Source of the DNA: an uncultured Porphyromonadaceae bacterium | GTDB lineage: Bacteria > Bacteroidota > Bacteroidia > Bacteroidales > Muribaculaceae | Direction of reading: 5' to 3' | DNA length: 64,000 bases | NCBI GenBank assembly: GCA_946187345.1 | Contig: CAMHQD010000010.1 | Location: 1-64,000, forward strand | Part shown: piece after piece, positions 25,512 through 34,139 of the stretch | Layout of the letters: the number at the start of each line of letters is the position of its first letter | Numbering within the stretch: the stretch's first letter is position 1 | The notes under the pieces: generated by a model | Told to the model about the DNA's origin: nothing | Database searches by the model: none | The model's input: only the letters and a program-made list of their open reading frames with translations | Translations under genes and position numbers: made by a program

Positions 25512-26496
25512 TGTTTCGTTTTTCAATTGAAATCATTATCAGAGAGTAGATGCCCAGCACGATGAGCAGCAACGTTTGCAGTCCCCAAACGAGCATCGCA
25601 AACGCGCTCGCCAGCGGGTTGAACGGCGAGGAGAGCGGCAGCGTGCCGAGCCCGTAGAGGGCAAAGCCGAAGATGATGGCATATTGCCACGGTCCCAGTC
25701 CGCCGTTACTGGGCACTGCCATCCCCAGGCTGCTGAGCACAAAGAGCACGAGTGCTGTGAGCACGCCCACCTCGATGGGGAAGGAGAATGCCTGCACAGC
25801 CACGAGGAAGCCGCCGAAGTAGCAGCCCCAGATAAGCAGCGTGTAGAGCAGGAAGAGCCAGAGGCTCTCGACGCGCGCGATTGACATGAAGCCTTGCCAC
25901 ACTCCGGTGACGATGCCGCGCAGGGCGGCAATCACACGGTTGTCGCTCGTGCTGTGATAGAGCCACACGGCGGCCGCCGCGCCGGCGGCGCATAGACCCA
26001 GCAGCCACCACAACAGTGTGCCGCCGCCTGCCTCGGCGCCAAAGAATTCCAGCATCTTGTCGCCGGCCAGCGCGAGGGTGAGCAGGGTGAGCAGGCCCAC
26101 CATCACCGTGTCGCACAGGCGGTCACTCACCATCGTGCCGAACACTGTGCTGAATGGAGCGTTCTCGCGCCGCGAGATGTAGCCCACGCGGAACACTTCG
26201 CCCAGCCGGGGCACAAAGAGGTTGATAAAGTAGGTGGCGAAAATCGAGTTCACCACCGGCATCGCCGGGGTGTTGACTCCGATGGCCCGCAACTGCAACT
26301 GCCACCGCAGACCGCGGAAGACGTGGCTGGCCACGTTGATGACCAGCATGGGAAGGAACCACCAGTAGTTCACGTCGTTCTGCAGCGCGGCGTTGATGGC
26401 CGTCCAGTCCACGCTATGGTAGAGATAGACGCCGAGCACGACGCTCACCAGCAGCGGCAAGCAGTATTTCAATATTTTACCGAATGTTTTGCCCAT
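25501..26496 (-). CDS. Flippase-like (lysylphosphatidylglycerol synthase TM region) membrane protein
   Basis: 331 aa from ATG 26496. About eight hydrophobic helices, with the family's conserved segments FVPRLGEVFRVGYISRRENA, VFGTMVSDRLCD and MAVPSNGGLGPWQYAIIFGF. This matches the UPF0104/AglD-MprF transmembrane family, whose members move or modify lipids. There is no synthase domain. The promoter is 19 bases upstream. In Bacteroidales the gene commonly sits near rsmA, as here. The transported lipid is unknown. Confidence 0.88.
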   Translation of the reverse strand: MGKTFGKILKYCLPLLVSVVLGVYLYHSVDWTAINAALQNDVNYWWFLPMLVINVASHVFRGLRWQLQLRAIGVNTPAMPVVNSIFATYFINLFVPRLGEVFRVGYISRRENAPFSTVFGTMVSDRLCDTVMVGLLTLLTLALAGDKMLEFFGAEAGGGTLLWWLLGLCAAGAAAAVWLYHSTSDNRVIAALRGIVTGVWQGFMSIARVESLWLFLLYTLLIWGCYFGGFLVAVQAFSFPIEVGVLTALVLFVLSSLGMAVPSNGGLGPWQYAIIFGFALYGLGTLPLSSPFNPLASAFAMLVWGLQTLLLIVLGIYSLIMISIEKRNNGR

Positions 26497-26514
26497 CGTT
26501 TCTTCAATAACTTG

Positions 26515-26522
26515 CAAAGGTA
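26515..26522 (-). promoter_or_regulatory. -7 element of the flippase-like gene
   Basis: Minus-strand TACCTTTG fits the consensus exactly, 19 bases before ATG 26496. Confidence 0.65.
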
Positions 26523-26622
26523 ACTAAAATCCGTGACATCTCAAGCGCCACTGCCCCAAAAACATTGTGAACACTCGCGAAAATTTCCGAAAATTAATCT
26601 CCCGTGAATTTTCACCCTGCCT

Positions 26623-27963
26623 TTACAGCAATGGAGTGAGGTATACCGGCAGGCAGATGGTTTGGCCGTCTTGCTGCAGGTCTTTGGTATAGAGTAACGT
26701 AGGTTGAGTGACACGTGATGAATACTTGGCACAGAACGCATCCAAGGACTTGTGGGTTTTGTAGCCTGATGACTTCACCTCGACCGGCAATAGTTTGCCG
26801 CCCTTGGACAGAAGAAAATCCACCTCATAGTAATGGTTGTTTTCAGCCGGTAAAGTGTGGTAGAACAGTTCATATCCTGTGGCGCGCAGCATTTGGGCCA
26901 CAACGTTCTCATAGATGTAGCCTAAATTTGTGTTTAGTTTGTCGTTCCACAACTTCTGGTAGATGATGTTATCTGTGAAACTCTTGTCCCAAAAGGCCAA
27001 GGAGACAAATAACCCAGTGTCGGCAACATACATCTTGTACAGGGTGCGGTCTGTAGTTAGCGCAAGTCCGACATTAGGGTCGGTTGAACGGTAAGTGATA
27101 TTGACAATCATGCTTTCGCGCAATGCCTCCAACAATTCCTGCACTTGTCCTTGTTTAATATCCTCGAGCACACTGCGAGGTTGGTATCGCGACACATTTT
27201 GGCTTAACATTGACGGTATGTTCCAGAACATTGCACGCAACTTGCCGGTTTCATCTATTTTCTGCAAGTCATCGGCATAAAGGCTAAGGATGCGCCGTTT
27301 GACTGTGTCGACTTTCTGAAGGTTATTGGTCTCAATATACTCGTTGACGGCTTGAGGCATTCCGCCCACCAGCATGTATAATCTGAAATCCCGCATCAAG
27401 TGGCGATGGGTAGCGTTGCCCAAAGAAATGCGTTTGTCGTAAACTTCTCTCAACAGGTCAACTGTGGCGTTGTCACCCAAAGCCCATCTGAACTCCTCAT
27501 AGTCCAACGGGTACATTTGGATGCGCTCCTCCTCGCTTGGGATGACAATGTCCTTGACATTCCGATGAATGCTTATCAGCGACCCCGTCTCGATGTAGTC
27601 ATACCGGCCATCTTTAACAAGGTGCTTGATTGCCTGCCTGACGCGTGGCTGCATCTGCACCTCATCAAAAATTATTAACGACTGTCGTTCAACCAATGTC
27701 ACATTAAAGATGAGTTGCAACCGCATGAACAGGTACTCCAAGCGGCTCAACCCGTTGTCAATAACCTCTTGCAACTCGGGAGTGATATCAGTGAAGTCAA
27801 TCAAGATGAAAGATTTGTACTCATTTTCAGCGAAATGGCGCACGAGTGTCGATTTACCGACACGGCGCGCTCCCTCAATAAGAAGCGCTGTTCGGCCGGC
27901 AGATTCGGTCTTCCATTTTAATAACTTCTGATATGCTTTGCGTTTGAAAATTTGCTCGCTCAT
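26623..27963 (-). CDS. ATP-binding protein, AAA with C-terminal DUF4143
   Basis: 446 aa. Walker A is IEGARRVGKSTLVRHFAENE, Walker B-like is QSLIIFDEVQMQPRVRQAIK, followed by the typical IETGSLISI and FRWALGD segments. The C-terminal DUF4143-type part contains GLFVSLAFWDK, YENVVAQMLRATGYELFYH and the nuclease-like EVDFLLSKGGKLLPVEVKSS motif (E-V-D...E-V-K). This is the widespread Bacteroidota/archaeal ATPase family, often patchily distributed and of unknown role. It stands alone with its own promoter. Confidence 0.9.
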   Translation of the reverse strand: MSEQIFKRKAYQKLLKWKTESAGRTALLIEGARRVGKSTLVRHFAENEYKSFILIDFTDITPELQEVIDNGLSRLEYLFMRLQLIFNVTLVERQSLIIFDEVQMQPRVRQAIKHLVKDGRYDYIETGSLISIHRNVKDIVIPSEEERIQMYPLDYEEFRWALGDNATVDLLREVYDKRISLGNATHRHLMRDFRLYMLVGGMPQAVNEYIETNNLQKVDTVKRRILSLYADDLQKIDETGKLRAMFWNIPSMLSQNVSRYQPRSVLEDIKQGQVQELLEALRESMIVNITYRSTDPNVGLALTTDRTLYKMYVADTGLFVSLAFWDKSFTDNIIYQKLWNDKLNTNLGYIYENVVAQMLRATGYELFYHTLPAENNHYYEVDFLLSKGGKLLPVEVKSSGYKTHKSLDAFCAKYSSRVTQPTLLYTKDLQQDGQTICLPVYLTPLL

Positions 27964-27986
27964 AGTCGCGGTTTTTTAATTTGCGG

Positions 27987-27994
27987 CAAAGTTA
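27987..27994 (-). promoter_or_regulatory. -7 element of the DUF4143 ATPase gene
   Basis: Minus-strand TAACTTTG, 23 bases before ATG 27963. Confidence 0.6.
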
Positions 27995-28020
27995 CTGATT
28001 TATTTGTAATTGTGCAAGCA

Positions 28021-28116
28021 TTTTCCCGCGAGCGCAAAATGTTTTGGGTGGATTTTTCCCGCGAGCGCAAAATGTTTTGTGCGGATTTTTCCCGCGAGCG
28101 CAAAATGTTTTGGGTG
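28021..28116. repeat. Three tandem 33-bp repeats
   Basis: Three nearly identical units (TTTTCCCGCGAGCGCAAAAT then GTTTTGGGTGGAT) with period 33 bases, ending directly at the stop codon of ansA (28117). Only a few positions differ between copies. The period is a multiple of three, so it is open in several frames. Confidence 0.85.
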
Positions 28117-29145
28117 TCAGTCGGAGATTTCGCCGCAGAGGTTGTGGCGCATATAATTGGCGACAACGTTCGGCTCGAGATTCATGCCAAAGAGGTACAT
28201 CAACTTGGTGATGGCGGCCTCGACAGTGATGTCACGTCCGCTGACCACACCGGCTGTGGCGAGGCCGTTGCCGGTCTCGTAGCGCGTGTCGTCCACGCCG
28301 CCGTTAACACACTGCGTGACATTCACAATCACGATGCCTCGTGCCACGGCATCGTTGAGCGCCTTGAGGAACCACTTGTCGGTGGGGGCGTTGCCGGCGC
28401 CGAAAGTCTTGAGCACGATGCCCTTGATGCCGGGCGTGTGCAGCAGGTGTTGCAGGGTGTATTCCGGCAGCCCGGGAGTGACTTCGAGCACCATCACCGC
28501 GGTGTCCATGGCGTGGCGCACCTTGAGCGGACGGTGCCCCGGCGAGCGGTAGAGGGCATCTGTGTCGAACTCGATGCCCAGGCCGATGTCGGCCAGCGGC
28601 GGATAGTTGTTGCTCTTGAAGGCGTCGAAATTGTCGGCGCTCATCTTTGTTGACCGGTTACCGCGCCACAGGTGGTTCTCAAATAGGATGGCCACTTCCT
28701 GCACCATCGGTTCGCCGCGCGAGTCGATGGCCGCGGCCACTTGCAGCGCGGTGATGAGGTTCTCCTCGCCGTCGGTGCGCACCTCGCCGATGGGCAGTTG
28801 TGACCCGGTGATAATCACCGGTTTGTGCAAGTTCTCGAGCATAAAACTGAGGGCGCTGGCGGTGTAGGCCATCGTGTCGGTGCCGTGGAGGACAACAAAA
28901 CCGTCGTAGCGGTCATACTCTCGCTCGATGATCACGGCTATTTCGGCCCAATGCTCCGGGCGCATATTGGAACTGTCGATGGGAGGCTCAAACTGGCGGT
29001 GGTCGATGTCGTAGTCGAGTTTGCTCACCTTGGGCACATTGTCAATCAGGTGGTTGAAGTCAAACGGCTGCAGCGCACGCGTGATAGGATTCTCTATCAT
29101 GCCGATGGTGCCGCCGGTGTAGATTATCAGAATTCTGGGTTTCAT
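28117..29145 (-). CDS. ansA: Type I L-asparaginase
   Basis: 342 aa. Catalytic threonine motifs IIYTGGTIGM near the N-terminus and VVLHGTDTMAYTASALSFML, then NLHKPVIITGSQLPIGEVRTDGEENLITAL, are diagnostic of the bacterial asparaginase family. No signal peptide is present, consistent with a cytoplasmic type I enzyme that makes aspartate and ammonia. It follows tadA on the same strand after a gap with an inverted repeat, and is the last gene of that strand run. Confidence 0.95.
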   Translation of the reverse strand: MKPRILIIYTGGTIGMIENPITRALQPFDFNHLIDNVPKVSKLDYDIDHRQFEPPIDSSNMRPEHWAEIAVIIEREYDRYDGFVVLHGTDTMAYTASALSFMLENLHKPVIITGSQLPIGEVRTDGEENLITALQVAAAIDSRGEPMVQEVAILFENHLWRGNRSTKMSADNFDAFKSNNYPPLADIGLGIEFDTDALYRSPGHRPLKVRHAMDTAVMVLEVTPGLPEYTLQHLLHTPGIKGIVLKTFGAGNAPTDKWFLKALNDAVARGIVIVNVTQCVNGGVDDTRYETGNGLATAGVVSGRDITVEAAITKLMYLFGMNLEPNVVANYMRHNLCGEISD

Positions 29146-29162
29146 TGTTTATGAAAGGTTTA

Positions 29163-29228
29163 CTGTTTACCGTTGACCGTTAACCGTATGAGTTGACAGC
29201 GGTCAACGGTGAACGGTCAACGGTGAAC
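29163..29228. repeat. Inverted repeat between tadA and ansA
   Basis: Left arm TTTACCGTTGACCGTTAACC and right arm GGTCAACGGTGAACGGTCAA plus CGGTGAAC can pair. The arms are made of a 7-8 base GACCGTT-type unit, also seen between porL and porM (about 4188-4205). Confidence 0.6.
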
Positions 29229-29238
29229 TTTTCATTAA

Positions 29239-29679
29239 CTAACGTTTGTTGCGGAAAAAATTGGTCATTAGGGTGGCACATTCCTGCTCAAGCACACCGC
29301 CGGTGATGGTGGTGTCTTTGTGGAAAGGCCGCAGGGCGCAACCGTAGGCGCTGTAGCCGCGTTTTGGGTCGGAGGCGCCATAGACGACCCTGTCAATCTG
29401 GCTCCAGCCGATTGCTCCGGCACACATCAGGCATGGCTCGACGGTGACGTAGAGCGTGCAGCCCTTGAGGTACTTGCCGCCGAGGGTCGCCGCGGCGGCC
29501 GTGATGGCCTGCATCTCGGCGTGGGCGGTGACATCGGTGAGGGTCTCGGTGAGGTTGTGGCCGCGGCCAACGACCTGGCCGGTGGCCGTGACGACCACGG
29601 CGCCGATAGGCACCTCGTCGCGCTCAAGAGCCTTGCGTGCCTCGTCGAGCGCCATCTTCATGTATCTCTCGTCATTCAT
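29239..29679 (-). CDS. tadA: tRNA(adenosine34) deaminase-type nucleoside deaminase
   Basis: 146 aa. The zinc site is complete: THAEMQAI (His and catalytic Glu) and VEPCLMCAGAIGWSQIDRVVYG (two Cys). The N-terminus YMKMALDEARKALERDEVPI and a C-terminal CATLMTNFFRNKR are typical of TadA, which converts A34 to inosine in tRNA-Arg(ACG). Related guanine deaminases look similar, so the substrate is the uncertain part. It lies 63 bases after the PBP-like gene, with a CCTCC/GGAGG hairpin in between. Confidence 0.85.
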   Translation of the reverse strand: MNDERYMKMALDEARKALERDEVPIGAVVVTATGQVVGRGHNLTETLTDVTAHAEMQAITAAAATLGGKYLKGCTLYVTVEPCLMCAGAIGWSQIDRVVYGASDPKRGYSAYGCALRPFHKDTTITGGVLEQECATLMTNFFRNKR

Positions 29680-29742
29680 TGTGGTGTCCTCCCCCTCTAC
29701 CCCCTCCTAAAGGAGGAGGCTTGGGTGTCTAAAGTCTAACTT

Positions 29743-32439
29743 CTAACGCAGATAGTCGCGGGTGAGCCGCAACAGGCGTTCAAGGTTGGTGTCGTTAAAG
29801 AAGTCACGGGCGTGACTGGAACTGATGCCGTCGTTACCGGGCTCACGCGAGGAGATGCGGTTGATATATACCACCACCATGATTCCACGCGGTGGCGCCG
29901 GATTGTTACCGAGGATACCGCTCGCCACATCGTTTGGCATGAGGGCCATGCAGTAGAGGCCCGGGTCAAGCCATCGCTTACCCTTCTTGAAGTTAACCGC
30001 CTGATATTCCTGATGATTGTCAGGCGTGCCTGTCTTGCCAAAGACAGTGAGGTTCGGGGCGAGCCTGTGCACGCGCTGGTACATCGTACTCAGCAAGGTG
30101 GAAGCCGTGCTGCTCTGCGCATCGCGCAAGGCGGTGAGCACGGCGTCCCACGCGGCGTAGTCATAGCGCGTGCTGTCCGGCCGCAGCAACAGAGGCGGAA
30201 CAGCGACGCTGTCGCCCGACACAAGCGAGGCCGTCACTTGCCGCTTGGTGAGCATGCGTGACCACGCCTCGGCGAGTTTGACGCAGTTCCACTCGTTGTT
30301 GCCTTGGCCGAGTATCCACGGCACCAGCGTCTGGCGCAGTGTGTGGCTATTTTGCAACACTGTGGCAAACTGCATATTGACCATATCGGGGCTGACTATG
30401 TCTAAAGCGAACTTGCGGTCACGGTCAAGATGCAAATTATTCCACACATATTGCGCCATATCGAGCGTGATGGTGTCGCCGGCATTCCACGACTTGATAC
30501 CGTAGAGGTTCTCGACAGTCTGCATCAACGGGTTATAGAGCAATGCCGTGGCAGCAGCGGCATCGTGCTTGAGATTCCAGTCGCCGGCATTGAAAAGCGG
30601 GTCGCCGGCCGGCACGACAGATTTACCCCGATTCATCGCGAGCATGGCCAGCGCGACCGGATAGACGTCGTCACTGACGGTAAGGAATTGTGTCATTGAC
30701 GGCTTGCGTCCCCAATGGCTATCGCCGGCCCACTTTGCTGTGGGTTTGTTGAAAAGCATATGCTGGCCATTGGCCGCGATGCCATAGTCGGCCGGGGATG
30801 GAGTCCATGTGGCGAGGCTTGGCTCGGTGAGCGCGGCGGCGGTGGCGAGCAACGGCTTGAACGTTGAACCGATGTAGTGTCTGATGAGCGCAGGGTTCTT
30901 CATTCCCAACGGCAACTGCCGGTCGGCGTAGTAATCGTCCTCTGAACGGTAGAACGGGGCCGCAAGCAGATTGCCAGTGGCAAGGTCCATCACCGTAACA
31001 GACACTTCAAACTCGTTGGTCGGGCGGCCATTCTTGTCCACACCACGCTTGAACTGCGGCTGCCGCATCAGCGAGCGAGTGTAGGAGGTAATCATCTTCT
31101 CGAGTTCACGCGAGAGCAACGGGTCAATAGTGAGGCGGATAACCGCACTGTCGTACACCGTGTTGCGCAGCGACGAGTTGAGGCCTCGCACGATTTGCTG
31201 GGTGAAGCAGTCGGTCATCGTGGCAGGAATGTCGATGCGTTGCTTACCTTGTGAGGTGTGGGCCAAATGGGAGATTGTGAGTGCCGGATTGTCGCGCGTG
31301 ACGGTAAGTTCGGCGTGCATCTTGTCACTATCGATGATGATATGGAGGCTTGCCGCACCATCGGTTGGCATGGCAATGACGTCCATCGACCGGCTTGCCT
31401 GGCCGTGGCTCTTGATTTCCACGAGGCCATCGCTATGGTAACAGTTCACGTGCAACTCATCGCCACCCTGCTTGGCCATCCGCAGGCGTTGCCCGTCAAA
31501 TGCCATGAACAAAGCGTTCCCACCCGGCAGTTGCAGGCAGACGATGGGCGCGCCGCTGCCGTTGTCGTCATCGTCGTCGTCATCATCATCGTCGTCATCG
31601 TTGCCGCCATATGCCGTGTCTAACGCTATCCAATCGAGTTCTTTGCCATCGGCCATGGTGATGAGGCGCCGCTTGGTGTCGAGAGCCAATGACGTGTAAT
31701 TGCCGGAAACCGGATGCGACAGACCGCTGCGCCGCAACGGCAACACACTGCCACCATAACTGACGAAGCAGTGATTGTCGCGTGAAAAGAGGCCATTCTC
31801 GGCGGCAAGCACTGTGCTGCGCCATGGGTCACTATCAAGCGCGATGCGGAACATTGACGGGATGAGCCTGATGCTCGTGATTTCGATGCCACCATGCTTT
31901 GAAACGGCGCTGATAGCAAGCAATCGCTCGCCCAGACTCTGTTGCTGGCGTTTGAGCAACGATGCCATGCTGCTGTTGACGTAAAACAGGCGCAACGCCT
32001 CGTCATCAATGGCATCCGCGTCGATGCCCACCAGTCGCAGGTCGGTAGCCCGCCCTGCTTCCATGATGTCGTTCTCTTCATATGGCAAAGCGAACGTGAG
32101 GCCGCGATACCGCTTGTTCAAGTCGTCCACGCTATAGCACGGCTTCTGCTTGCCCACGTTGCCGCGGTCGACAAGAGACTGCAGCAGTTCGTTGCCATGA
32201 CTGATAAAGCCCGAAGTGGAATCCGGCGTGTAGATACCCGCCGAGGCCAAACGTCCCAACGAATTGCAGCCGTGCAGCAAATAACCCATCACGGCAATCA
32301 TGGCGGCCGCGATGGCGATACCGGCGATGGTGCGCCCGTGGCGCTCGTGCCATTGGGGATCCAACCGTGGCGATGATGTCTCTAATTTAGAATTCACAAT
32401 TATAGTGTTCAGCGCAAAACGGCCTTGCCGTTTTGCCAT
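29743..32439 (-). CDS. Divergent penicillin-binding transpeptidase-like protein with 12-Asp tract
   Basis: 898 aa. One N-terminal membrane helix (TIAGIAIAAAMIAVMGYLL, about 37-56) followed by a large periplasmic part. A transpeptidase-type core is visible: VMDLATGNLLAAPFYRSEDD, then HYIGSTFKPLLATAAAL (SxxK, S525/K528), VSDDVYPVALAM in place of SxN (S589, D591) and VFGKTGTPDNH (K802-T-G). The SxN asparagine is replaced by Asp. A run of 12 Asp residues is encoded at 31564-31599. The beginning is encoded by a hairpin repeat also found at 35764-35783, so the true start could be later. It is the last gene of the GTPase/SEDS-like operon, 8 bases after the adaptor gene. A bitopic PBP partner for the SEDS-like protein is the natural reading; activity is unproven. 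Confidence 0.75.
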   Translation of the reverse strand: MAKRQGRFALNTIIVNSKLETSSPRLDPQWHERHGRTIAGIAIAAAMIAVMGYLLHGCNSLGRLASAGIYTPDSTSGFISHGNELLQSLVDRGNVGKQKPCYSVDDLNKRYRGLTFALPYEENDIMEAGRATDLRLVGIDADAIDDEALRLFYVNSSMASLLKRQQQSLGERLLAISAVSKHGGIEITSIRLIPSMFRIALDSDPWRSTVLAAENGLFSRDNHCFVSYGGSVLPLRRSGLSHPVSGNYTSLALDTKRRLITMADGKELDWIALDTAYGGNDDDDDDDDDDDDNGSGAPIVCLQLPGGNALFMAFDGQRLRMAKQGGDELHVNCYHSDGLVEIKSHGQASRSMDVIAMPTDGAASLHIIIDSDKMHAELTVTRDNPALTISHLAHTSQGKQRIDIPATMTDCFTQQIVRGLNSSLRNTVYDSAVIRLTIDPLLSRELEKMITSYTRSLMRQPQFKRGVDKNGRPTNEFEVSVTVMDLATGNLLAAPFYRSEDDYYADRQLPLGMKNPALIRHYIGSTFKPLLATAAALTEPSLATWTPSPADYGIAANGQHMLFNKPTAKWAGDSHWGRKPSMTQFLTVSDDVYPVALAMLAMNRGKSVVPAGDPLFNAGDWNLKHDAAAATALLYNPLMQTVENLYGIKSWNAGDTITLDMAQYVWNNLHLDRDRKFALDIVSPDMVNMQFATVLQNSHTLRQTLVPWILGQGNNEWNCVKLAEAWSRMLTKRQVTASLVSGDSVAVPPLLLRPDSTRYDYAAWDAVLTALRDAQSSTASTLLSTMYQRVHRLAPNLTVFGKTGTPDNHQEYQAVNFKKGKRWLDPGLYCMALMPNDVASGILGNNPAPPRGIMVVVYINRISSREPGNDGISSSHARDFFNDTNLERLLRLTRDYLR

Positions 32440-32447
32440 TCGATTAC

Positions 32448-34118
32448 TCAGTAGGCAAACAACTTGTTGACATCCGCGTTATTGCGGCATTGTTCCAGTT
32501 GGGTAACGACCCAGAGGTAATAGACCGGCATATTCAGTCCACGCTTCACGCCGCCATTCAGTCGTTTGAAAGCGTCGTTGTCGATTGTGAACGTCTTGCC
32601 GGCGACACTGAGTGAGCGGATTTGCACCATCGTGCCATTATCCATTGCTATTGCCTGCCGCAGCAGGCTGTTATCGGGCGAGATGGTGATAGTCGAGCCG
32701 CTGCTCAGCGTCAGCGTGCAATCGCTGGCGAACTCGTCATCGCGCGCCTGCTGGCCCAACGAATCATAATAAGCGTTGTCTAACGCCATCAGCCGCTGCT
32801 TGTCAATCTCTCGCGTCATAGCAGTGTCGGCGTAGAGGCTATCATTGCGCAGCCGCATTTTCAGAGCCACATTGATGTGGTTGGTGCGGAACAATGCCTC
32901 GAGGTTCCAATTGGCGATATGGGTCATCGGGTGGTCAAAGGCGATGTCGCCTGTGAGCGTGTCGGCGACGACCATCGTGCGGTTCAGACTATCGGTGAGC
33001 GAATACTGCCGCTGCTGCACGAGAGTTTGCACAACGATTGAGGTATCGGCCGTGATGACGGCATCATGACGCGCCGTAGGCCGCGGCGACGACTCTTGCA
33101 AGGCGAAATACCGGCCCAGCGCCGCTCCGCAAAGCAGACACACCAACGCGATAATTGCCGGTAGAGGGCCGGACTGGACAAGCGCCCGCCACCATCGCGT
33201 CCAGTTGCCATCGTCGCCGGCACCCTCACTTGGGCCGTCACCATCGGACGTGTGGACAATAATGTCTGTCTCCTGGCCTTCGCCGGCACGAATGGGTCGT
33301 GTGATGGGACTGGCAGCCTTCCGCTCGCGTTTAACCAGCATATCAAAGGCTTGTGCTGCCGTGCCGCTTCGCGCCGGTCCTTGCACCCTCACGTCATCGC
33401 CGGTCCAGTCAATAATGATGTCGCCACTATCCGCGATAGCCATACTGCCGAAGTGTGCCACCACACGGGCATTGTCAATAAAGCGCGACATGGTGTTGAA
33501 ACCGTCCTCAACACCAAAGGCCAGACCCATTTGTTGTCTGACGGTAGCGGGCATAGCGTCGAGCACATCGAGCAATATCGCGAGGCGGCCGCTGTGACGC
33601 ATCTTATCACCAAATAGAGCATCCTCCCGCGGCAACTTGATGTAGACCTTGTGGTCATCAAGCACTGCCAGGGCGATAGCGTTGGCAAGAGTTAAACGGT
33701 TGTCACCCGTCAGCCGCGGTGCCGACGGCTCAACAACGGTCACGGCGGCACTCACCTGCCGGTTCTCGGTGTCGTAGTCGTGGATAACATCCAAGTGGTC
33801 GAGCATCACGCGCAGCGGCCGCTTGAGGAGTTTGACATCATTGGCTCCCATCTCGGCTACAGCGCGCATATTATAGCGGCGCCCCATTCCCTCAAAACGG
33901 GTGTAATCACCCTGCGCGATGACCATGGTCAGCCGGCCGGAAGGGCGCATGAACGCAAAGATGACCGCATGATCCTGCGGCAGGCTTCCGTTTAGCGGCA
34001 TGCCATAGTCATCGGCCTCGCGCGAGATACCGGAAGTGAACTCGATCACACTGTCACCACGCGAATTGACAGGCGCGCCCCACACCTTCCTCTCTATTTT
34101 TATCTCGTTCCCAATCAT
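32448..34118 (-). CDS. Single-pass membrane adaptor, possibly GTPase-associated (GAP1-like)
   Basis: 556 aa from ATG 34118. The cytoplasmic N-terminal part (about 1-230) opens EIKIERKVWGAPVNSRGDSV, continues LPQDHAVIFAFMRPSGRLTM and GDYTRFEGMGRRYNMRAVAE, and contains RFIDNARVVAHFGSMAIADS. Then come an acidic linker, one transmembrane helix (PAIIALVCLLCGAALGRYFA, about 310-330) and a roughly 220-residue periplasmic domain (LTGDIAFDHPMTHIANWNLE; CTLTLSSGSTITISPD). The N-terminus reminds me of the GAP1 proteins paired with double-GTPase conflict systems, from memory only. It sits between GTPase-like gene 2 (gap 21) and the PBP-like gene (gap 8), and would join the cytoplasmic GTPases to the periplasmic enzymes. 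Confidence 0.65.
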   Translation of the reverse strand: MIGNEIKIERKVWGAPVNSRGDSVIEFTSGISREADDYGMPLNGSLPQDHAVIFAFMRPSGRLTMVIAQGDYTRFEGMGRRYNMRAVAEMGANDVKLLKRPLRVMLDHLDVIHDYDTENRQVSAAVTVVEPSAPRLTGDNRLTLANAIALAVLDDHKVYIKLPREDALFGDKMRHSGRLAILLDVLDAMPATVRQQMGLAFGVEDGFNTMSRFIDNARVVAHFGSMAIADSGDIIIDWTGDDVRVQGPARSGTAAQAFDMLVKRERKAASPITRPIRAGEGQETDIIVHTSDGDGPSEGAGDDGNWTRWWRALVQSGPLPAIIALVCLLCGAALGRYFALQESSPRPTARHDAVITADTSIVVQTLVQQRQYSLTDSLNRTMVVADTLTGDIAFDHPMTHIANWNLEALFRTNHINVALKMRLRNDSLYADTAMTREIDKQRLMALDNAYYDSLGQQARDDEFASDCTLTLSSGSTITISPDNSLLRQAIAMDNGTMVQIRSLSVAGKTFTIDNDAFKRLNGGVKRGLNMPVYYLWVVTQLEQCRNNADVNKLFAY

Positions 34119-34139
34119 CGTCAAGTAATTAATTACCGG

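Noticed and set aside
28021..28116. Possible CRISPR array
   Set aside because: The units are contiguous tandem repeats with no unique spacers and no cas genes nearby.
27960..28166. 68-aa minus-strand frame with QNILRSREK repeats
   Set aside because: Generated by the 33-bp tandem repeats, and overlaps ansA and the ATPase promoter.
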